From: Odiellus spinosus
Taxonomy: Eukaryota; Arthropoda; Arachnida; Opiliones; Phalangiidae
DNA length: 64,000 bases
Assembly (NCBI GenBank): GCA_963920705.1
Contig: OY987230.1
Span: 20,113,320-20,177,319, forward strand
Direction of reading: 5' to 3'
A program made the translations under genes and the position numbers. This document shows positions 57,385 through 64,000 of this stretch, in pieces. The notes under the pieces are model-generated. The model did not search any database and had not been told where the DNA came from. It saw only the letters and a program-made list of their open reading frames with translations. The stretch's first letter is position 1; each line of letters opens with the position of its first letter.

Positions 57385-58101
57385 AAGTGAGGCTGTGACG
57401 AATTTTCAATGAACTCCAAATCATATATATCAGCAAAACCAGAAGCCGATGAAACCCTCCTTTGAAGTCTATTACTCCCGGGTCTTGTCTACCCCTCTCT
57501 GTATGGGTTATTCTCAAAAGGCGCGATTCGTACGCCTCCTAACGGTAGATGTTTTCGGAGCGGGAGCTCGTCGAGCGAATATCTCTAGCAGCCTTGGATT
57601 TCGTCCAAAAAACGTCGTCGTTTGGGGAGAGAGAGAATTTCCAATTTTCCGTAGACAGGGGGCATGAAGTAGGACCCCTTCGATCTCGTAAAATTGTGAA
57701 TTTTACCCATACAGAGAGGAGCGCTATATGGAACATTGGAGTAGTAGACTTCAAAGGAGGGTTTCATCGGCTTCTGGTAAAACTGTTTTTAAAAATATTT
57801 CCCCGAAATATTACGTCATTATTAGAGTCGCGTGGCTATTGTAGAGCCTACAGTTGATTCTCGCGCGGTTTTTTTCGTAAAAGTACTTAATCCAGTTAGT
57901 TTTTATCCGTAATTATGTTCCAGAAATAAATTATTAGGAAAAAATGACCTAAATATTTTTAACATTTTTCATTTTTAAGTTTCTTAACAACTGGTCAACC
58001 CAGAGGTATAAAATTTTAAATATGGCGTTTTAATAGTATGATAAAATTAAAAATATAATTTGAATTCGAAAAAAAAAAAAAAAAATGTGACAGCCTCACT
58101 T
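57385..58101 (+). mobile_element. Family C element, copy C4, complete but split by E5
   Basis: TA followed by AAGTGAGGCTGTGACG on the left; AATGTGACAGCCTCACTT followed by TA on the right. After the E5 insertion at 57440 it resumes with ATATTACGTCATTATTAGAG, CTACAGTTGATTCTCGCGCG, TTTCGTAAAAGTACTTAATC, AAGTTTCTTAACAACTGGTC and AATTTGAATTCGAAAAA. This is the best guide to the family's full structure, about 380 bp without E5. It is non-coding. Confidence 0.85.
57440..57776 (+). mobile_element. Family E MITE, copy E5, nested in C4
   Basis: A 337-bp copy flanked by GCAAAAC (57433-57439) and GTAAAAC (57777-57783), one mismatch. Full terminal arms are present. A 102-aa frame at 57549-57857 runs out of the element into C4, so it is not a gene. 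Confidence 0.9.
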
Positions 58102-59580
58102 TAAATAAAACTGATTTTATCTTCGAAATCACGGTTAATTTTATTTTAACAAATTTTTTATTTCACTAAAACAAAACTAAAACCCACTCTGATATGAAAT
58201 TAATTTAAATTTCCTTGTTAAGAAACTAATTAGACCTATATTGGCAATTAGTTTCGCTAAATTTTAAAACTTCCTGGACTTGGAAGCTTGTCAAATATGC
58301 CAGTCTTCTTAACTCACGTGTTAAAGGAATGATTTCTTCCTTCACCCTCTTTATATACTTTCACCCGAGATTCTATTGAAACATGGGCTTTATAACGAAC
58401 AAATCTTTGGAAAAGACATTCGGAAGAATCCCGATTATCAATTAAGCAAAGTAGGCGGTTGCCTAGAGGCCCTGACGTTTTTGGGGCCTCATAGGAGCCC
58501 AAGGAAAAAATGGGCCCCCGAGGGTAGTTGGAAAGTAAAATATTCACTTAATTATATGTTTAAAAGCATATAAAATGACGTTGTTCCTTTAATATGACTT
58601 AGTTGAATCTGTAGATTTAAGTAATCTTTAAGTAATCATTTCTCAAGGTCTATTTCCAAAAACATTATCAACTATTTCCCGATAACTCTTTTAAAAATCT
58701 CAAGGTTAAATATTTTTTTAATTATCAGTATGTCTAATTGAAATTTTTTCCAAGAATATCATTAAAAATTGGCATACTAAATTTTTACAATCATTTTATC
58801 ACTCAAAAATATTAATGTACATCCGCGCACAAAACCTTAATGACGTCATGAAGTTAGGCCATGAGATCTAAGCCTAAATATTATTAAAATGTCGGATTAA
58901 TTAACTAGACTGTTACTTCCAGAAATTTTTATTTTAACTTTTTTTTTTTCAACCATGAATTTAATAATATTGTAACTAACCCTTTAATTTCAAATTACAT
59001 TACCTTCTGTATAAGGACTGATTATGGTTAAATGTAAGTAGGCGCCACGGTGAATTTTTTTACTGCCTGATCATATGTGGATCTATATTTTCTAACCTCC
59101 CTTTTAAATATATCTATCCATGTTTGAAGAGGTGGCATTTTTTTTAGCGTTCAGTTGTGGGGCTTCTCATCATCTATACATGTGCATTACGTTCAATGAC
59201 CCTAATGTGAATTTTAAATCTCTGATTGGTGTTTTTTAACCAGCTGGTCAAATTTACGGCATTGGGGTCCTGGTGTTATTATTAACGGATAGATTAGATT
59301 CGCTCTCGTAATTTTTCAGGAACTAAATTTTAAACGTTATCTAAGATGTTAATCTTAATCGACAGAAGTTTAAATGTATACCCTCTTCACTGTTTCTCTA
59401 GCGAAATAAGAAAGTAAATCCTAAATTTAAAATTAGCCCTTGCAGCTTTAAATTAACTTATAACTGAAATTTATTTGGTACATTTTAATCTAATATTCTA
59501 ATCAATCCATCATGTTTCCATATATTACACATTTTAATTCTTTCTTATTCTTAAAGATCGAATAATTTGTTGCATTCCCC
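58102..59580. other. Intergenic stretch, no supported gene
   Basis: Two overlapping opposite-strand frames near 58314-58573 (77 and 65 aa) share a GC-richer patch (GCCTAGAGGCCCTGACGTTT, GGGCCTCATAGGAGCCCAAG) but have no recognisable domain. Nothing else was recognised. Confidence 0.35.
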
Positions 59581-59584
59581 TTTA

Positions 59585-60019
59585 AATGGAGAATGCAACC
59601 TAATTACAAGTGATTTTTTATCGATTCCTTATCGTTTAAATAGGCCTAATCCATCGATAAAAAGTTTACAATACAAATATTAAACTAGAAATAAATTTAA
59701 AACTTACCCTGAAAATAGGCTTAGCGGGACTCGTGGAGGTCCTGAATTGCGTCCGTGTAAGGTCTAGCGACCAATGAGCAAAGGCCCGTCGTTCACGCGA
59801 GATCTCCACGAGACTTACGTCGCGTGCGATTGGTCGCTAAACCTTACACGCGAGGAAAACAGGACCTCCATGAATCCCACTAAGCCTATTTTCAGGGTAA
59901 GTTTTAAATTTATTTCTAGTTTAATATTTGTTTGTAAATATTTTCAGTAGTGGATTAGGCCTATTTAAACGATAAGGAATCAATAAAAAATCACTTGTAA
60001 TTAGGTTGCATTCTCCCTT
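59585..60019. mobile_element. Family A MITE, copy A8, near consensus
   Basis: TA followed by AATGGAGAATGCAACCTAAT on the left; TAGGTTGCATTCTCCCTT followed by TA on the right. The arms are almost perfectly mirrored through ACAAGTGATTTTTTATCGAT, TAGGCCTAATCCA and AAAATAGGCTTAG. The centre is the GC-rich palindrome shared with A1 in opposite orientation (GAGATCTCCACGAGACTTAC). It is the best-preserved copy. Confidence 0.92.
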
Positions 60020-60021
60020 TA

Positions 60022-60254
60022 AAGGGAAGTTGAAAAGACATATTTTCAATCGTATGATCTTGGGTGTTAAAGCACGTGTTGTTGTGTTTTTATAAAGACA
60101 AAGAAGGCACGGTTTCTAATTGGTTGGAGAAACCTACTTTTAAATCAGTGTAAAAATCTGTTTTATATTTTGCACAATTTAGAAACACACAAATCTTTCA
60201 TATTTTTATTATTCGAATGTTTAAAAACTTTTATAAACATTTCCATCCTCCCTT
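60022..60254. mobile_element. Family J element, copy J4, abutting A8
   Basis: It starts directly after the TA at 60020-60021 with AAGGGAAGTTGAAAAGAC and ends CCATCCTCCCTT followed by TG. AAAGCACGTGTTGTTGTG and GGTTTCTAATTGGTTGGAG match the J interior. It shares a single TA with A8. Confidence 0.7.
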
Positions 60255-61070
60255 TGATAGTTGTTTAATTAGGATTAAATATCAGAAATGATTTAACTTT
60301 TAAATTAGGATGAAACTGGAGCAAATAATGCAGGGAAAATAACGTCATATTTAAACAGTTATTTAAAATTTACTAAAATAGTTCAAATTACTTTTCCAAA
60401 ATTATTTGGTAGATTATCAGTAAAATTTTGCGTACCATTTAATGATAAATTCCATTTTATTTTCTCTTCATAGGAGCTATTGATTTTTTTTATGTTTTAC
60501 CTTAACGCTGCATAGTGCATACTAAATAGAAATAGTATTTTTTTATGAAATATACGACCATTGTATTTAAATTCGTATAAAAGTTGAGGTAAATATCGAA
60601 CCACACAACGGTTAAAATAAAAAGCTCGAATTTTTTGTTAATAATAGAATTTTGATAAAATCAAAAAAGTTCTCGCCTGTAAATATAATTCCAACTTTTG
60701 TTAACTAAGTTGACAGTGCGTAACAGGCTTCCATTCCTATATTTTTTTAATGCTTTTTTTTGAAAGCCTTGTTTATATACGTCGTAGATTATACCACACT
60801 GTAAAGTTAACGTGAAATTAATTTTATCCAAATCTTGAAAATGAAAATAAAAATCTTCGCGCTCCATATTTTTTTCTTTTTTTAGTATCAACTCTTGCGC
60901 TTTTATTCGCTAGTGTTTAGTGTGGAAAAATAGTATAGTGAAAGTTTAGGCGGATGAATATACATCACATTTTTTTCTAAAGAGCAAGTCTTATTAGAGC
61001 GAGAAAATTTATTCTTAATTGGAGAAATATTTGAATATTTCAATCAATCTAGGACTTTTAACAATTAAAG
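60255..61070. other. AT-rich intergenic stretch, no gene seen
   Basis: A 76-aa minus-strand frame (60661-60891) has no recognisable domain and is lysine/asparagine-rich as expected from base composition. Nothing else was recognised. Confidence 0.35.
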
Positions 61071-61074
61071 GCTG

Positions 61075-61215
61075 TTAAGGATTTTTCATGAACTACGAAT
61101 ATAAATTGAGTAGCATTTTCGGAAAGATCGTTCAAAATCGATTCAAAATATATATACATTTGTCGTAAAACAAAATTATCGCGATAGTAAAAATACATAT
61201 TTTATAATCGCCATT
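61075..61215 (+). mobile_element. Family C fragment C7
   Basis: TTAAAGGCTGTTAAGGATTT, TTTCATGAACTACGAA, AATTGAGTAGCATTTTCGGA, TATATACATTTGTCGTAAAA and TATTTTATAATCGCCATTTC follow the C left half in order. The right half is missing. Confidence 0.65.
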
Positions 61216-61489
61216 TCAAAAATTCGTAAAATTTTACAATAATCCATCCTTTCTTATTAAAATTATGGTTCATTAAACGTTCGAAAAATAAACTATGTCG
61301 TAACAGGGTTCAAACCAAGCTGGAAATATCAGAGAAATAAATTAAAGGCTAAAAATTCAGGGGAATTTAGAGAAAATTTACAACTATTCGTGAAATTGAG
61401 GGTGTAACAGTTTTTCTTGCACATGGGGCTTCGATTTTTAAAATGGGTCCCATGTGTATTTAATTTTAAGAAAACTGATTCCTTTTAGT

Positions 61490-62070
61490 TGCCATGGCCC
61501 GCGCATACAGCGGCATGGTAGCAATTATATTTTTATTTCTTATCTGGTACCCGAAGGTTGGAATCCCCTGATCCTTTGTGTGTAGCTCTCGTTCGCGAAG
61601 CCCATTGTGCCACGCGCGCGGGGCTCACATCTTTAACTATTTTTCACCGGGTTCGCTATCTTTGAAATTCTTCAAGGGATAGCGCCCGCGTCCTTTTTCT
61701 TAATGGGTCGCTTCCCAGAACTCAAGCTTTTAACTAGCTTTACTCGGGGGGGAAGCGAATACCCAAAAACTATATTCTATTTTAACTTCGCCTTGAAAAA
61801 CTATTTTTAAGGAGAAGAACTTTTGGACCCAAGGTTCGGACAAGTCGAGAAAGTAACTTGGTCGCAAAATGGTGCCTCCGTGACGTATCACGGAGGTACC
61901 GAAACTTATATTTAATTTACTTTTAAACTTATTTATATTATATATTTTAACCCGCGATATCGCGAGTTTTTATGATGGACGCGAGGGGCGCGACATCATT
62001 TTGGACGCCTGTGCGCGTTTTGTGCGCGAAACAATATTTTCGCGCGCTTTCCTAACTCTCCGGTTAATTT
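61490..62070. other. CpG-rich block of unknown nature
   Basis: Locally dense CpG (GCCCGCGCATACAGCGGCAT, GTGCCACGCGCGCGGGGCTC, GATAGCGCCCGCGTCC, AACCCGCGATATCGCGAG, CGCGAGGGGCGCGACATC) in AT-rich surroundings. A short plus-strand frame starts MARAYSGMVAIIFLFLIWYP and ends after 25 residues, with TTTTAG just before it. It could be a promoter, a decayed element or a small first exon; I cannot decide. Confidence 0.3.
61871..61900. repeat. Strong short hairpin
   Basis: GGTGCCTCCGTGA and TCACGGAGGTACC flank a CGTA loop, with 12 of 13 stem positions paired. It lies inside the CpG-rich block. Confidence 0.6.
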
Positions 62071-62599
62071 CGTGAGTTCTCTTAATATTTTATACTATCA
62101 GGGGTACCAGCCTTCAAATCTTCTTTATTTAATTTATACATGAGTGCACCATGGTTTTATTATCTTTATTATTTTATTATTTGTTATTTAATTAGATTAT
62201 TGTTTATATTATTTATTTGACCCATAGAGGTTTAAGGATTTAAGCCCCAAATAGATTTTATTAAACATTTTGATATATAATCTAAATTACCCGAGTCATA
62301 CCTTTATTTCTTATACTAATTATTATTTTTATCTATTTAACCAATGACAACCGCTTGCTCCTGCGAAACCCTTTTTATTTAATAACTTTTAATCTTTTAA
62401 TTTTTACCCCATTTCCCCTAGACTTGGCATTTTATATCTTTAGTAGGAGCAAAACGTTTCAAGGGAAATTTGGCTTTGGAAATATTTTTGTTTTAAAAGG
62501 ATTGTTTCGTCAAATAGACCCAAAACCACTCCAGATTGACTGAATATTATTACTCCATTTTATTGACAGTGTGTATTTTGGTCTTGGACCTGGAAATTT

Positions 62600-62943
62600 C
62601 AGGGAAATATTTGTGGAAAAGCCTGGAAATTTCAGGGAAATCTGTTTTTTCAAAAGTTACATAAACCCTGCATATACAACAAAATTGCCTATTTTTTGAC
62701 ACATTCATTTTTAAGTTTCTTAAAGGCCTAGGATTACTTCTGTCATTCACCCTGGAAACAAACTCGCCCTCCAGGCTTTCTTTTGCCTTGTTACCCAGTG
62801 AAACAGGCGGATTACAGGCAGAAGAAATCCTAGGCCTTTAAGAAGCCTCAACCTAGAGGTGTAAAATTTTTGACGTTTTAATAATATGATAAAATTTAAA
62901 TCAAATTCATAGGAATTCGAAAAAATAGTGTCATATTTCCTTT
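62600..62943 (+). mobile_element. Family C fragment C8, split by a TTAA element
   Basis: CATTTTTAAGTTTCTTAA before the insertion and GAAGCCTCAACCTAGAGGTG, GACGTTTTAATAATATGATA and GAATTCGAAAAAATAGTGTC after it follow the right part of C4. Only the right portion of the element is recognised, and the left boundary is uncertain. Confidence 0.6.
62724..62837. mobile_element. 114-bp MITE with TTAA target duplication
   Basis: Flanked by TTAA at 62720-62723 and 62838-62841. Ends AGGCCTAGGATTACTTCTG and CAGAAGAAATCCTAGGCCT are inverted, with one extra base. The uninterrupted equivalent in C4 (AAGTTTCTTAACAACTGG, near 57980) shows the empty site. TTAA duplication fits piggyBac-type mobilisation. Confidence 0.85.
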
Positions 62944-63309
62944 AAATGATATACAAATTTTCTGTGGTCGCACTGAATTAGTCAAAAAATAGAATTTGCG
63001 TGACAGTTCACCTTTAAGAAAGCTATTTTAAGTAAAGAATTGCGTAAAATATTTGCACTGATTCTGGTGAAAGTTGTATTTTCTTTATTTCAATCGAAAT
63101 AAGATTTTGCCACGTACAAATATCAGATTAATTCTTACGTAATTCAATGAAGTAATAAGGTTAAGGATACCTTCGTACTTGCTGCAAACGTAATACGATT
63201 ATGACTACAGAGAAATCGACCAAGTCAATCTTGACAGTCACATTTCTCTTTTCACCTCTATATTATATCTTGAACCTTTCCTTCGACCCTTCAGTTTAAT
63301 ATTAGACTT

Positions 63310-63430
63310 TTCCAAAGATGGCGGTCGTTGCCATAGTGATTCCGTGCAATAGCCTTTATAAGATTCCACGTTCCATCCTCTTCCGGTTTAAATCCGCTCT
63401 CTCCATCCGAAAGAGAGGAAATATTTTACT
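63310..63430 (+). promoter_or_regulatory. Candidate promoter-like patch with YY1- and ETS-like words
   Basis: CCAAAGATGGCGGTCG (YY1-like AAGATGGCGG) is followed about 60 bp later by CTCTTCCGGTTT (ETS-like). Starting at the ATGG within the first word a frame stays open for 38 codons. Such pairs are typical of housekeeping-gene starts, but no splice donor or following exon was recognised. Confidence 0.25.
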
Positions 63431-63849
63431 TTAATATTCTCACGAAGTATCGTTAGTATTATTTTTAGTTTTCGGCGAGTATAAAGCTAGATTTCCTTTC
63501 TTAGAAATAGAAGTTAACGTAGCTTCGTTACGTACAGAAAACTAGAACTGAAACCAACTTTAAAACCCAATAAAACCTCACTTCCGTTCAAGATTTAGTC
63601 ACACATTAGCTTCGAACCAAAATTTATTAAACTTTATGCGGATTTAAAAAAAATCCGATTCTTTTCAACAATAATAGTTTATTAAACTTAAATAAATATT
63701 AACGAAACGTCACTAAAATTCCTGGAACCACAAAACATGACTAACACTACCAAAATCACTCCACAAAAAACTCTCGTTCATTTTAGAATTATAATATCGT
63801 CTGCTCTATCAAAATCAAAATCGTCTGCTCTAACTGTACCATTTTAAAT

Positions 63850-64000
63850 AAATAGACTTCAAATGAACAAGTACTAAACTTTAAGTTTATTTTTCAACAG
63901 TTACATTTAAATGGAAAATAGTGATAAGATCGGTTTCGCGCGAACTTTTTCGTAAAAATACTATTCATTTAAGTTTCTTAAGAACTTTAAAATTAAATTT
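63850..64000 (+). mobile_element. Partial family C element at the window edge
   Basis: CGCGCGAACTTTTTCGTAAAA, ATACTATTCATTTAAGTTTC and TTAAGAACTTTAAAATTAAA match the C middle. The element appears to continue past the end of the window. Confidence 0.4.

Noticed and set aside
57549-57857. 102-aa open frame, the longest in the window
   Set aside because: It lies mostly within MITE E5 and runs out into C4. The same frame recurs in every E copy because the DNA is repeated, and it shows no domain.
1-64000. LTR retroelements, LINEs or virus-like copies
   Set aside because: No reverse transcriptase, integrase or capsid-like frame and no long direct terminal repeats with primer-binding sites were recognised.

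Overview
The window reads as AT-rich, repeat-dense nuclear DNA of an invertebrate animal. Genes are split by short GT-AG introns, intergenic space is packed with small DNA-transposon derivatives and minisatellites, and a short interstitial (TTAGG)n tract points towards an arthropod. That tract is the only arthropod evidence, so the assignment is tentative.

Only one gene can be named. A complete, intact urease accessory GTPase gene (UreG; 7 exons, 261 aa) lies on the minus strand at 35574-39956. Just upstream of it is a compact 193-bp region that may be a divergent promoter, with a possible plus-strand first exon at 40150. Next to that, an unidentified minus-strand gene ends at 40634; two of its exons are well supported (40634-40947 and 41011-41149) and weaker 5' exons extend to about 41.82 kb. 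No urease structural gene or other urease accessory gene is visible.

Everything else is mobile DNA and tandem repeats. One large set of elements inserts at TA dinucleotides and begins AAGGGAG or AAGTGAG: families called here A (8 copies), B, C (about 11 copies or pieces), J (5 or more copies) and K. A second set, three mutually unrelated families E (5 copies), F (2) and G (2), is consistently flanked by 7-bp target duplications and has ends of the form CA...TG. A 114-bp element at 62724 carries TTAA duplications. Families D, H, I, L, O/Q and N are further fold-back elements without a clear target duplication.

Minisatellites with units of 22-36 bp lie at 16.2, 18.5, 23.4, 26.4, 46.2 and 50.5 kb, and a 100-bp satellite of about 20 units at 54.4-56.3 kb. 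One array clearly grew inside the arm of a family A element. Another shares its core with the arms of a long inverted repeat at 52.7-54.3 kb. Several elements are nested (E in C, E in J, J in C, a TTAA element in C, G in a tandem duplication in a UreG intron), which gives a relative order of activity.

The most unusual items are the shared 7-bp signature of E, F and G, the minisatellite born inside a transposon arm with its single-copy ancestor elsewhere in the window, the long inverted repeat with internal tandem repeats, the telomere-like tract between oppositely oriented short repeats, and the intact animal UreG.
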